Origin: Prochlorococcus sp. AG-347-L19
GTDB taxonomy: Bacteria > Cyanobacteriota > Cyanobacteriia > PCC-6307 > Cyanobiaceae
DNA length: 64,000 nucleotides
Direction: 5' to 3'
Assembly (NCBI GenBank): GCA_003278895.1
Contig: QCCO01000001.1
Span: 124,001 to 188,000, forward strand
Positions within the stretch are counted from its first letter, which is position 1. Each line of letters begins with the position of its first letter. The position numbers and the translations under genes are program-made. Shown piece by piece: positions 55,110 to 63,202 of this stretch. A model generated the notes under the pieces. That model was given only the letters and a program-made list of their open reading frames with translations. It made no database searches and was not told the DNA's origin.

Positions 55110-55265
55110 ATGAACTCTGCATTTGCAAAAGTCTCAAATTTGAAAGTTAACAGGGCTTCTAAAATAGCAATTACTCTTGCATCATCAACTTTCTTTTTGT
55201 ATGCCTTGGGTCAAGCACCAATTTTTAAAAATATTCTTGCAGGTGCCTTCTCTTGCTCTGGCTAA
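55110..55265 (+). CDS. Small one-helix membrane protein, 51 aa
   Basis: MNSAFAKVSNLKVNRASKIA, helix ITLASSTFFLYALG, then QAPIFKNILAGAFSCSG. No family. It precedes the conserved 46-nt leader. Confidence 0.55.
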   Translation: MNSAFAKVSNLKVNRASKIAITLASSTFFLYALGQAPIFKNILAGAFSCSG

Positions 55266-55311
55266 ATAAAATACTGTTTTTTTAGAGAAGCTAAAAAGCT
55301 AAAATAAACTT

Positions 55312-55357
55312 TGATTGACAGTCGATCTAAACTTAGAGGGATAAACCCCTCTTTTTT
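55312..55357 (+). promoter_or_regulatory. 46-nt terminator-like leader, copy 1
   Basis: 43 of 46 nt identical to 63631-63676. It contains TTGACA, TCTAAAC-TTAGA (pairing TCTAA/TTAGA) and the hairpin AGAGGG/CCCTCT followed by six T. The two stems share AGA, so they are mutually exclusive, like anti-terminator/terminator. An ATG follows one base after the T run. Confidence 0.6.
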
Positions 55358-55358
55358 A

Positions 55359-55418
55359 ATGTTTAATAGATTTATTGCTGAAAAGATAATGACTCTTCTT
55401 ATTTCTCTTTTCAGCTGA
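55359..55418 (+). CDS. Leader-linked 19-codon ORF
   Basis: MFNRFIAEKIMTLLISLFS, starting right after the T run of the leader. Its stop TGA overlaps the next ATG by 1 nt. It may be a leader peptide or the first member of the mini-operon. Confidence 0.4.
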   Translation: MFNRFIAEKIMTLLISLFS

Positions 55419-55534
55419 TGAATATTTCCCCCCACCTATTAATTGATGCTTTAATATTAAGCGCTGCCCTTACGATAACTTTGGTATTAAGAGCAAAAGG
55501 TAATGCTGCCAGAAAAGAAAAAGAAAATAAATGA
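55418..55534 (+). CDS. Small one-helix membrane protein, 38 aa
   Basis: MNISPHLLIDALILSAALTI then TLVLRAKGNAARKEKENK. First of three coupled small membrane genes (4-nt ATGA overlaps). No family. Confidence 0.6.
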   Translation: MNISPHLLIDALILSAALTITLVLRAKGNAARKEKENK

Positions 55535-55671
55535 TTACTAAAGAAGAAGAAAAAGAATTTAAAAAACCTAAATTATATAGATTTTGGAACTTTCTTATTT
55601 ATGGAAGTTCCATAGCTATTGGAGTTTTCTTAGTTTATTTATATTCTGCTTATATCTTTATAAATAAATGA
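55531..55671 (+). CDS. Small one-helix membrane protein, 46 aa
   Basis: MITKEEEKEFKKPKLYRFWN, then FLIYGSSIAIGVFLVYLYSA and YIFINK. Charged N-terminus, one helix. ATGA overlap at both ends. Confidence 0.6.
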   Translation: MITKEEEKEFKKPKLYRFWNFLIYGSSIAIGVFLVYLYSAYIFINK

Positions 55672-55763
55672 CTTACATCTCCGGCATAGCGATTACTTAC
55701 GGGGTTGTGAGTCTTTTATTGCTTGGTGGGTTTGTATACTTTACTTTTAAAATGAGACGCTAA
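55668..55763 (+). CDS. Small one-helix membrane protein, 31 aa
   Basis: MTYISGIAITYGVVSLLLLG then GFVYFTFKMRR. The layout is like small photosystem subunits, but none is recognised. Last gene of the coupled mini-operon. Confidence 0.6.
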   Translation: MTYISGIAITYGVVSLLLLGGFVYFTFKMRR

Positions 55764-55770
55764 TTTTTAA

Positions 55771-55893
55771 ATCTTCTTCAATAAAGATTTATTAGATAAA
55801 TTTTTTGATTTTTGTAGAGAATATCAACAAGAAATTCCACCTTAAAAGATGGTTGAGACTTTAAGAGAATATGCAGATAGATTAGATGAATGA
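55771..55893 (+). pseudogene. Interrupted remnant, in-frame TAA
   Basis: A frame reads NKDLLDKFFDFCREYQQEIP, TAA at 55843, then KMVETLREYADRLDE. No start codon is visible. The two parts look like one helical protein broken by a stop. Weak evidence. Confidence 0.3.
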
Positions 55894-56025
55894 TAGATAC
55901 AAACTGACCTAAGAAGGTATTAAGAGAAGAAAATTTCTAGCAAAATTCATATAAATTTTTTTAAAGTTGGAATAAATTTTTTGAAGATATTTTCCTTGCA
56001 ATTATTCATAATTTGAGATTTTTTT

Positions 56026-56283
56026 TTGATCCTTAATCCGTACAATTTTGTTCCTCTAACCGCACACATAAAACTTGAAATTTACTATTCAAATGAATTA
56101 GAACATAGTTGTAGTCAAGTGGTAAGTCTTATGGCACTAAATGACACATTTACTATCCAAGAAATTAATTTGGATAAAAAAGAGCTTTCATTTGATAATA
56201 AGCTCAAAAAAATTGAAGCTTATTGGAATAATGAATTTACAGAACATCCGAGTAACAACCATTGCAAGATTTTTTGTGATTAA
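56026..56283 (+). CDS. Hypothetical protein, 85 aa
   Basis: Soluble. NPYNFVPLTAHIKLEIYYSN, then CSQVVSLMALNDTFTIQEIN and a C-terminus NNHCKIFCD with two Cys. The first codon is TTG at 56026 and there is no ATG before residue 36, so the start is uncertain. Confidence 0.5.
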   Translation: MILNPYNFVPLTAHIKLEIYYSNELEHSCSQVVSLMALNDTFTIQEINLDKKELSFDNKLKKIEAYWNNEFTEHPSNNHCKIFCD

Positions 56284-56369
56284 AAACTTTAACTTTTAGG
56301 TATTCTTACGCTTGATTTTTACATAATACCCGTACTAAAGAATAATCAGATAGAAAGGAGGCCAAGCAA

Positions 56370-56471
56370 ATGACTAATTTAGGTATAGAAATTTTATTTT
56401 GGACAATTTTAATTTCTTATCTGGGATTAAGATTTTCTCAAACTTGGAATGGATTCAAAAAACAGTATTAA
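56370..56471 (+). CDS. Small one-helix membrane protein, 33 aa
   Basis: MTNLGIEILFWTILISYLGL then RFSQTWNGFKKQY. It has a perfect Shine-Dalgarno, AAAGGAGG, 9 nt before the ATG, which is rare in this window and predicts strong expression. Confidence 0.6.
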   Translation: MTNLGIEILFWTILISYLGLRFSQTWNGFKKQY

Positions 56472-56486
56472 TTTGGAGAATAGAAA

Positions 56487-56657
56487 ATGAAACTACAAAC
56501 TCAGTTCACGGTTCCAAAAAAAGAATTAAAAGATCTTGATTATGTTAAGAAAGTATATTTTTTAGAAGAAACTTTAAATAAAGAATGTATAGATTATCCA
56601 AATCAAGAAGATTGCTTGGTTTGTTGCAATTAAAAATCAAAAAATAGTTGTTTTTAA
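56487..56657 (+). pseudogene. CP12-tail-like small gene with apparent frameshift
   Basis: The frame from ATG 56487 gives a helical start (KKELKDLDYVKKVYFLEETL) and then leaves the sensible frame at the A4 run 56580-56583. In the -1 frame the DNA reads NKECIDYPNQEDCLVCCN and stops at 56634. That is the ECxxxPxxxxCxV pattern seen at CP12-like C-termini. Either a sequencing or real indel, or a coincidence. Confidence 0.45.
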
Positions 56658-56711
56658 AAGTAAATATATTTTTATTAGAATCTTAAAATTTTCTAAAAGG
56701 GAGTTAGCACA

Positions 56712-57230
56712 ATGGAATTAAGATTTTTCTCAATAAATGTTTTTAGAGAGACCCCAAAAGTCACATTCTTCGATGCAGGCATAGATGGTTCTGATGGTTC
56801 TGATGTTGTGATCCATTCTGGGGAAGCTATATCTCCTCCAGATGATTTAAAGGATGAGCAATACTATGTTCACAATCATCAAATTGACCACAATTTAGTT
56901 ATCACTGGGGAAAGGACATTTGTTTTAATAAATCCTTCCTGGGATGAACCTCATCATGTGATTTATTTAAATAGATCTATGGGAGCATTAGAAATACCTA
57001 TAGGTACTTATCACAGATCAATCTCAGGGAAAAAGGGTAGCATTGTTTTAAATCAACCCAAAAGAGATAAATTTTTTGATCCCGCTAAAGAATTTATCCC
57101 ACAAAAATTAGACAAAATTAATTTAATTAATGCCAGAAAAAGTCCACCTGTATATTGGATTTACGAAAATAAAAAAATCAAAAGAGTCTATTTTAATCCT
57201 CTAGAAAGAAAAGTTAAAACTCTTGCATGA
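56712..57230 (+). CDS. RmlC-like cupin hypothetical protein
   Basis: 172 residues. A cupin barrel can be seen: YYVHNHQIDHNLVITGERTF, INPSWDEPHHVIYLNRSMGA and LEIPIGTYHRSISGKKGSIV, with His residues at metal-site positions. The N-terminus has MELRFFSINVFRETPKVTFF. No exact family. Ends 1 nt before the LOG-family gene, so the two form a unit. Confidence 0.6.
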   Translation: MELRFFSINVFRETPKVTFFDAGIDGSDGSDVVIHSGEAISPPDDLKDEQYYVHNHQIDHNLVITGERTFVLINPSWDEPHHVIYLNRSMGALEIPIGTYHRSISGKKGSIVLNQPKRDKFFDPAKEFIPQKLDKINLINARKSPPVYWIYENKKIKRVYFNPLERKVKTLA

Positions 57231-57231
57231 C

Positions 57232-58098
57232 ATGAAAAAAACGAAAAAACATATGTCGCCTGAAATTAATAATTTCAAAAATCTGAATTTAATTATTAAT
57301 TCTGATACTTATAAATTAGCTCAGGAAGATATTGGTTTACTTAGCCGAAATGAAATGCGTGGAGTCAGAATGCTTCTTGAAATTACTAAACCGGATTTAA
57401 TCCTTGAAGAAAATAAAATTATTTCAACCATAATTATTTTTGGAGGGGCAAGCATTACGGAAGAATCAAATACGAAAAAAAGAATTGAAAATATAGAAAA
57501 GTTAATTGAAAAAAATCCTAAATCAATACTTCTAAAAAGAAATTTAAAAAGATTAGAAAATTTACTACTAATGAGTCACTACTATGAATCCGCAAGGGAG
57601 TTTTCAAAACTTGCTTCAATTAGTAATCAAAATAAAAACTGTAATTCTCATGTAATCGTGACAGGTGGGGGTCCGGGAATTATGGAAGCTGCAAATAGAG
57701 GTGCATTTGAAGCAAATTGTAAATCTATAGGATTAAATATCAGTCTCCCTAATGAACAAATCCCAAATGCTTTTATAACTCCAGGTCTTTGCTTCAAATT
57801 TAATTATTTTGCATTAAGAAAGATCCATTTTGTAATGAGATCAGTAGCTGCTGTATTTTTTCCTGGAGGTTTTGGAACACTAGATGAATTATTTGAACTA
57901 TTGACACTTTGTCAAACAGGCATGAAAACTAAAATTCCAATCATACTTTTTGATCGAGAGTATTGGAATAAGATAATTAACTTCGATTGTCTAGCTGATC
58001 TTGGATTAATTAAAGATGAACACTTAAATCTTTTCCAATATGCAGACAGTGCATTAGAAGCATGGAAAATTATCAAATCATCAAAAAAGCCAGCCTAG
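57232..58098 (+). CDS. LOG-family protein (lysine-decarboxylase-like fold)
   Basis: 288 residues from ATG 57232 (a TTG at 57223 is possible). The LOG signature is present: HVIVTGGGPGIMEAANRGAF, then FFPGGFGTLDELFELLTLCQ. Members are nucleotide 5'-monophosphate phosphoribohydrolases releasing a base. Plant LOG activates cytokinin; bacterial targets vary. The N-terminal 90 residues are an extra helical domain. Confidence 0.88.
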   Translation: MKKTKKHMSPEINNFKNLNLIINSDTYKLAQEDIGLLSRNEMRGVRMLLEITKPDLILEENKIISTIIIFGGASITEESNTKKRIENIEKLIEKNPKSILLKRNLKRLENLLLMSHYYESAREFSKLASISNQNKNCNSHVIVTGGGPGIMEAANRGAFEANCKSIGLNISLPNEQIPNAFITPGLCFKFNYFALRKIHFVMRSVAAVFFPGGFGTLDELFELLTLCQTGMKTKIPIILFDREYWNKIINFDCLADLGLIKDEHLNLFQYADSALEAWKIIKSSKKPA

Positions 58099-58140
58099 AA
58101 AATACAAACTGACTTAAAAACAAATGCAAAAGAAGATTGA

Positions 58141-58257
58141 TTAATAAGTATTTGATATTTTGTTTTTCATGCTTTCAATCTTATTAATTAATTCATCTAA
58201 CCATTCTGTATTATTTTGCTCTTGTCTTTTATGGCTTTGACTTTTTTGAGTACTCAT
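58141..58257 (-). CDS. Small NTxWLD-family protein, copy 1
   Basis: 38 residues: MSTQKSQSHKRQEQNNTEWL then DELINKIESMKNKISNTY. It is paralogous to 59056-59163 by MST, NTxWLDxLIN and a Lys/Glu C-terminus. No domain. Confidence 0.55.
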   Translation of the reverse strand: MSTQKSQSHKRQEQNNTEWLDELINKIESMKNKISNTY

Positions 58258-58477
58258 AAATTTCTTACGTTAATATTTTATTTAATATATCCTCAGAATT
58301 TCAGGAATCAATAAGCAATATTACCAAATCGATTGGGAAAACAAGCTTTAGTAGCATTTCATACAAACCTAACCATCACAAATTAACTATGAAAATCTAA
58401 ATCTCTTCAGTTAAGTATTTTCTACGATGTTTTTATTTGAAATTCTGATTTGAATTAGTAAAGGTATAGATGTTTTT

Positions 58478-58585
58478 ATGGAAAAATCATTTCTTAATTT
58501 TATTTATTGGATCCTATTAAAGTCAGCTGAAAGTTACTACGGAGATTCATTAAAAACAGAAGTGCCTTATACACCCTATTTTTAG
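58478..58585 (+). CDS. Small amphipathic protein, SAES family, copy 2
   Basis: 35 residues: MEKSFLNFIYWILLKSAESY then YGDSLKTEVPYTPYF. Paralogue of 54030-54149. Unlike copy 1 it has an ATG start and no complementary hairpin upstream. Confidence 0.6.
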   Translation: MEKSFLNFIYWILLKSAESYYGDSLKTEVPYTPYF

Positions 58586-58727
58586 TTTTGGTGGACCTCA
58601 ACTTTTAATATTAGAGCTCTATTGTGAGAGTTATTAGTTTGAAATTAATTTATTAAAAAACACAATATAGGTTACTTATAGATTCACTACAAAATAATCA
58701 CTTGCGTTGAATTTCATTTACTGATTG

Positions 58728-58811
58728 TTAATAAATTTTAGCGGTAAGTATCCTTCCAAAATTAATTAAAACTATAATTAGAAGAAGTAGCTCAATTGCA
58801 AGGTTGGTCAT
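58728..58811 (-). CDS. Tiny membrane helix ORF, 27 aa
   Basis: MTNLAIELLLLIIVLINFGR then ILTAKIY. A single hydrophobic helix; only composition supports it. Confidence 0.35.
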   Translation of the reverse strand: MTNLAIELLLLIIVLINFGRILTAKIY

Positions 58812-58888
58812 AAGATCGCTCTCATTAAATTTATATAGAAGCCTTATAACGGCAGGATAAGTATTGAATAGAGTTTAAATTCCTATTT

Positions 58889-59053
58889 TTAGCCATCGAG
58901 ATTCTTTGGTACTAGACTATTTTCACAATTTTCGACGCATTCTTCTAAAGACTTTTCAGAATTACTCTTAATTTCGCAACTACGAAGACAATCATAGAAG
59001 GCATACTTGGGATCTAATTCATTTTTAAATTGTTTATTTCTAAATATATTCAT
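58889..59053 (-). CDS. Small twin-CX3C protein, 54 aa
   Basis: MNIFRNKQFKNELDPKYAFY, then DCLRSCEIKSNSEKSLEECV and ENCENSLVPKNLDG. The pattern CLRSC-x11-CVENC is the same arrangement as 33019-33177 (CITEC-x8-CITRC). It starts 2 nt after the stop of the upstream NTxWLD gene. Confidence 0.6.
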   Translation of the reverse strand: MNIFRNKQFKNELDPKYAFYDCLRSCEIKSNSEKSLEECVENCENSLVPKNLDG

Positions 59054-59055
59054 GA

Positions 59056-59163
59056 TCAAACTCCCTTTGATTTTTTTTCAAGTTGATTAATTAATCTATC
59101 CAACCAAAGAGTGTTATTGATCTTTTTTGTTTTTTTAAAGTATTTCGTTTTGTAAGTACTCAT
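59056..59163 (-). CDS. Small NTxWLD-family protein, copy 2
   Basis: 35 residues: MSTYKTKYFKKTKKINNTLW then LDRLINQLEKKSKGV. Paralogue of 58141-58257. It is in a two-gene unit with the twin-CX3C protein. Confidence 0.55.
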   Translation of the reverse strand: MSTYKTKYFKKTKKINNTLWLDRLINQLEKKSKGV

Positions 59164-59353
59164 GAAGTCAAATCTCCAATCAGTGGATCTAATTTAAAGG
59201 TGATGATTCAAATTTCCTAGAGCAAAAATACTGATTATGAATTTAGTGAAATATTTAAAAAACAATTAATTTATAGTTTGTATTTTAGGTATTAAAACTC
59301 TTGATCTTTGTATCTATGTAATACTAAATAAATTCTAAAAAAGGGGGTTAATT

Positions 59354-59524
59354 ATGATTTACGGAAATCTAATTAAAAATAAAATTCAAAATGCATTTGG
59401 TGGTTTGTTTGATACGTTATAAATTGAGAGGAAAATAACTGATGCTCAAATAGAATGTATGCAATTCGGAATTTGTGATTATGTTCCAAAACAAGTTGAG
59501 GAAGTTCCCTTTTTTCATTATTAA
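59354..59524 (+). pseudogene. Interrupted small gene, in-frame TAA
   Basis: MIYGNLIKNKIQNAFGGLFD, TL, TAA at 59420, then in the same frame IERKITDAQIECMQFGICDY and VPKQVEEVPFFHY. The two halves stay in one frame, suggesting a nonsense-broken gene of 56 residues. GGGGG precedes the ATG. Confidence 0.45.
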
Positions 59525-59551
59525 TTTGAATTTATTTCTAAAGAAGAGCAA

Positions 59552-59860
59552 TTAGCTCCTCCTCACCCAATCAGGAGATCCACTAAACCAATCAGCAAGA
59601 TCATCATTTTTGGGGTCGAAATGATTTTCAGTCTCTAAACCATCCAGGCCAAGATTTTGGATAAGTCCATTTATTCCATCTGATTTTTGCTTACCATATC
59701 TCCTCAAGCTATTAGCTTTCTTAAGCCATGTCCATATTGTTGAATTATGTTTTGCAAACTTTTCTACATAAATTCTTTCTTCCAATGCGACGTGTTCATC
59801 TAGTGAAATCCTTTTTACAATATCCTTAATTTTTAAACGAGTCTTGTTGGTTAGAAACAT
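59552..59860 (-). CDS. Conserved hypothetical protein, 102 aa
   Basis: MFLTNKTRLKIKDIVKRISL, VALEERIYVEKFAKHNSTIW and a C-terminus DPKNDDLADWFSGSPDWVRR. Soluble, no TM. The WxxG-rich end resembles short regulators of unknown function. The gap 59861-60290 beyond its start holds only the doubtful gene 60107-60175. Confidence 0.6.
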   Translation of the reverse strand: MFLTNKTRLKIKDIVKRISLDEHVALEERIYVEKFAKHNSTIWTWLKKANSLRRYGKQKSDGINGLIQNLGLDGLETENHFDPKNDDLADWFSGSPDWVRRS

Positions 59861-60106
59861 ATTTATAAAAGAAGTTAATGTTTTATAAAAGTTTTTTTTA
59901 TGAATGTCTTGTCAATCTTTATTTCAAGAAAAAGTATTTTTTAGGGGCTTTTCAAGCACAAATGTATTTATTTAAAAACAGGTATATTTAATTGGTAAAA
60001 TAGACTACTTAATTCGATTTATATAACTTATACAAAACGACTTGCGTATAAGTTTATCTACATAATTTAAGATTTAATTTATAAAAAAGAATAAGGAAAA
60101 TTTACA

Positions 60107-60175
60107 ATGACACTCAATTTAAAATAAGAAGCTCAAGCACCGCATAAAAGATTTGTACAAAAACAAAAAAGTTAA
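60107..60175 (+). pseudogene. Tiny interrupted ORF, in-frame TAA
   Basis: MTLNLK, TAA at 60125, then EAQAPHKRFVQKQKS and stop, all in one frame, with AAGGA 10 nt before the ATG. A single GAA-to-TAA change would explain it. Confidence 0.3.
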
Positions 60176-60290
60176 ATCAAGTTCTGAAAGATATTTAAAA
60201 AATAAAGAATGATATTAATGCTCCAGATCTGATACCTAAAATGTTGCCTTTTTATATGTTTTAATTTATTATTTCCAAAAAATAATAAAA

Positions 60291-60944
60291 GTGCTAAAAG
60301 ATATAGTATTCATTTCCTTTTATACTGACCAAGGGAAATATCCAGAATTAGCAATAAAGTTAAAAAAATCTATAAATAAATTTAATCTGCAATCTCATAT
60401 TGTAAAAATCAATAGTAATTTTGCCAGTTGGGAGCAAGGAACTCACTTTAAATCAAAGTTTATCCTTCAATCTCTTTTGAAATTCAGAAAACCTGTAGTG
60501 TGGATGGATATTGATACTGAAATTTTGAAATTCCCAGAATTATTATTCGGTGAACATGATTTTGCTATTTATAATTGGATAGCGGATAAAGATCATCATT
60601 TATCAGGTAAAATTCCCTATGATCCCAAAACTAAAGCCTTATTATGCTCAGGCGGTGTTCAAAAATATAGCTATACAGCACCTTCGATTCATTTATTAAT
60701 TAATTGGATAAATAACTTAAATGAACCCAATAATAAGAATAAGGGTGATGATCCTTGCTTGGATATAGCTTTTAATAAAGGAAACTTTGACTTAAAAGTT
60801 CTATGGCTCCCAAAGACTTATAACAGAATGGATAAACATTCCATTTTTTGGTCCAAAATTTCTAGAGATTCAGTGGTTATTAATCATGATTATGTAGCAG
60901 GAAACCACCGAAAAAATTCTTTGAATATAAACAAAGGATTTTAA
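60291..60944 (+). CDS. Glycosyltransferase-like protein
   Basis: 217 residues. VFISFYTDQGKYPELAIKLK at the start and RKPVVWMDIDTEILKFPELL with a DxD motif, then LLCSGGVQKYSYTAPSIHLL, as in nucleotide-diphospho-sugar transferases of the GT-A fold. A GTG start at 60291 was taken because the conserved strand begins there. Substrate unknown. Confidence 0.65.
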   Translation: MLKDIVFISFYTDQGKYPELAIKLKKSINKFNLQSHIVKINSNFASWEQGTHFKSKFILQSLLKFRKPVVWMDIDTEILKFPELLFGEHDFAIYNWIADKDHHLSGKIPYDPKTKALLCSGGVQKYSYTAPSIHLLINWINNLNEPNNKNKGDDPCLDIAFNKGNFDLKVLWLPKTYNRMDKHSIFWSKISRDSVVINHDYVAGNHRKNSLNINKGF

Positions 60945-61173
60945 TAAATTAATTAATAATATTGAGGACATGAAGAACAAGATATCAAAAGATTCTTAGA
61001 AATTTAAGAAAGAAACTTTTTTATTAGTTCTTTAGTTTGAATGAGAAGCAATTCAAAAAAGATCTGAATTTTGTATTTAAGGTAACAGCTTTTTTGTGAG
61101 CATTATTCAGAAATTGTAAAATATTTATAGAACTTAGAGCCCCCTCTAGATCCTCATCCACTACCTCAGAGAA

Positions 61174-62022
61174 TTAATCTTCTCTCACATACCAGGCATC
61201 AAATTGAGTATATGGAGCAAACATCCTTTTATATTTATTTTCTTTAAATAAAGAATCTAATTTCTTTTCTGATGAAGTGAAGTTATGTTCAACAGTTACA
61301 ATTTTAGGACCATATTTATCAAAGTTAAAATTTGAAAGAATTAGGAATTCACTTCCTTCGGTATCAACTGACATATAGTCAATTCTTTCTCCATTAAAGT
61401 ATTTAATAAAAACATCATTTAGTGAAATGGTGGGTACTTTAATAGAGTATCCATCGTCATTTCTTATTTTTGTATTAATTGGAATTGATTCAATATCTGA
61501 TTCTCTGAATTCTTCTATTGTCGAATAAACCCCTTCTTTTGAAACAAAGAAATCAACGTTTTTACCTGTTTCTGAATATATGCATTCAGTTAATAATTGA
61601 CTCTTTGGACGATTTTCTCTTAGTTGAGTTTGCCATTGAGGGCTTGGTTCTGCTAGAACACCATTCCAATCAAACTCTTTTTCAAGCAAGAGACTATTTG
61701 ACAATTCAACCCCATTAGTTGCACCAAACTCTAAATATTTACCCTCCCTTTTCTTTTCTAATAAATAAATAACAAAAAGATCCTGATATAATTGAGAAAA
61801 TGAAATATTTTTATTATTAAAAATAAAAGTATAGAAATCTAATAATTCATTATCATAAGAATTAATTATTGAATTTAAATCAAAAAATTTGGGAATAGAT
61901 TTTGGATTTTTATTAATATTTTGCAAATAAAGAATATATTGCATTGTCTTTTCATCAACAAATGATGATTGTCCATTTTTAAAATTTATTTTGAACTTTT
62001 TTTGAAGAGGATTATGATCCAA
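61174..62022 (-). CDS. FkbM-family methyltransferase
   Basis: 282 residues. The FkbM core reads FSQLYQDLFVIYLLEKKREG, KYLEFGATNGVELSNSLLLE (motif I), NGVLAEPSPQWQTQL, LNDVFIKYF and YMSVDTEGSEFLILSNF. Such enzymes methylate sugars or lipids in surface glycans. The first 80 residues are a less conserved extension. Confidence 0.88.
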   Translation of the reverse strand: MDHNPLQKKFKINFKNGQSSFVDEKTMQYILYLQNINKNPKSIPKFFDLNSIINSYDNELLDFYTFIFNNKNISFSQLYQDLFVIYLLEKKREGKYLEFGATNGVELSNSLLLEKEFDWNGVLAEPSPQWQTQLRENRPKSQLLTECIYSETGKNVDFFVSKEGVYSTIEEFRESDIESIPINTKIRNDDGYSIKVPTISLNDVFIKYFNGERIDYMSVDTEGSEFLILSNFNFDKYGPKIVTVEHNFTSSEKKLDSLFKENKYKRMFAPYTQFDAWYVRED

Positions 62023-62129
62023 ACCCTTTTAAATATTTTTTATAACTGTTCAACATTAATTGATAATAGTTTTCTTGCCAATGTTAATTATATGATTTCT
62101 AATTATTATTTCATGATTGATTTTTAGGC

Positions 62130-62345
62130 GAACTCTTATGTAAGCGGATAAACTCTATACTTGCAACACCTCAATGAATTAAGCATCTTTTGGTGTATTC
62201 TTCAAAGATACAAAAGCCTTCCCTAGAGCCCGTTCCTCATAGGAGATTACAGAAAATAAAAAAGAGTATCTGGCGGTTTACATAGGAACACGGATGACTC
62301 AGGTTACTCACTGACATCCCTCAAAAACTTAGGAGTGAGAAAAAA
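62130..62345. ncRNA. Candidate structured RNA region
   Basis: In the 406-nt gap 62023-62428 the stretch 62195-62340 has higher GC and possible stems, e.g. CTCACT/AGTGAG closing 62307-62339 with CCT/AGG inside. It ends in a run of A, which would be a T run on the minus strand. A 26-codon minus-strand ORF (62237-62317, MSVSNLSHPCSYVNRQILFF) overlaps it. Strand unknown. Confidence 0.35.
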
Positions 62346-62428
62346 AAATGGTAAAAACATTCATTCAAATAATCCTGTAGAAAAAACACTTTTTTGTAAT
62401 TATCATATTTAGTTTTTAAATATTTTTT

Positions 62429-63202
62429 TTACTTTAATTTCTTATTTTTATTATCAACGTCATTAATGAGCCAATTTGTTATTTGAAAAGATATTGGGAC
62501 TTTATTGGTCAGCGTGAAAAGCATCAAGCTAACTTTACTTTCCTTAGCTATTCCCTCACTGGGGTAAACAAAAGCTACATTTCCAATAATTGTTCTATCC
62601 TTTTTTTCATAATTTCGAATACCACTCTGTTGATGATGAATTGTTTTTATTCTTAGACATGGATTTATTAATTGCCAATTTCTAAGCCAAAACTCATAAG
62701 CTAACTTATTATCACACCTAGGTATACCAAGAGCTATTTTCAAGGAAGATAAATGTGATTCTTCAATATTTTTTAAATCACTAGATCTCAAACACCATGT
62801 ATCTTGACTATAGTAAGCATTTTTTACCAATCTTAGCTCTTTATCTCCTATAAGATCATAACGACTTAATAGTAAAAAGCTCTTGTCATTTTTTAGTTCA
62901 TTTGAAATTAACTCTTCAAAATCATCTTGAAATTCAATATCAGCATTTGCAATTACAAAGTATTTATCATCAATAATAAATTTTTTTGATTCTCTTATCC
63001 AATCCTCGAAAGTTGGTCTCCTATTGAAACGAATTATTGTAATTTTTGGACTTATTAAATTTTGATTCTTGAATGTATCATCATCAATTAATAATAGGAT
63101 TTTCTTTATAAATTTTTTTTTGATATTAGAGTTAAGTACTGAAAATAATTCTTCGCGTCTTTGATTATTTTTTGGAGTATAAAAAGGAACAGTTAAAATC
63201 AA
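62429..63202 (-). CDS. Glycosyltransferase-like protein
   Basis: 257 residues. The N-terminus is MILTVPFYTPKNNQRREELF. The middle has YFVIANADIEFQDDFEELIS, with a DxE in the DxD position, then DTWCLRSSDLKNIEESHLSS. The GT-A-like layout with an acidic metal motif suggests a sugar transferase. It forms a surface-glycan group with the FkbM gene. Confidence 0.6.
   Translation of the reverse strand: MILTVPFYTPKNNQRREELFSVLNSNIKKKFIKKILLLIDDDTFKNQNLISPKITIIRFNRRPTFEDWIRESKKFIIDDKYFVIANADIEFQDDFEELISNELKNDKSFLLLSRYDLIGDKELRLVKNAYYSQDTWCLRSSDLKNIEESHLSSLKIALGIPRCDNKLAYEFWLRNWQLINPCLRIKTIHHQQSGIRNYEKKDRTIIGNVAFVYPSEGIAKESKVSLMLFTLTNKVPISFQITNWLINDVDNKNKKLK

Noticed and set aside
55885..58115. Repeat ATACAAACTGAC at about 55898 and 58102
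   Set aside because: Twelve nt in AT-rich DNA with no shared context is compatible with chance.
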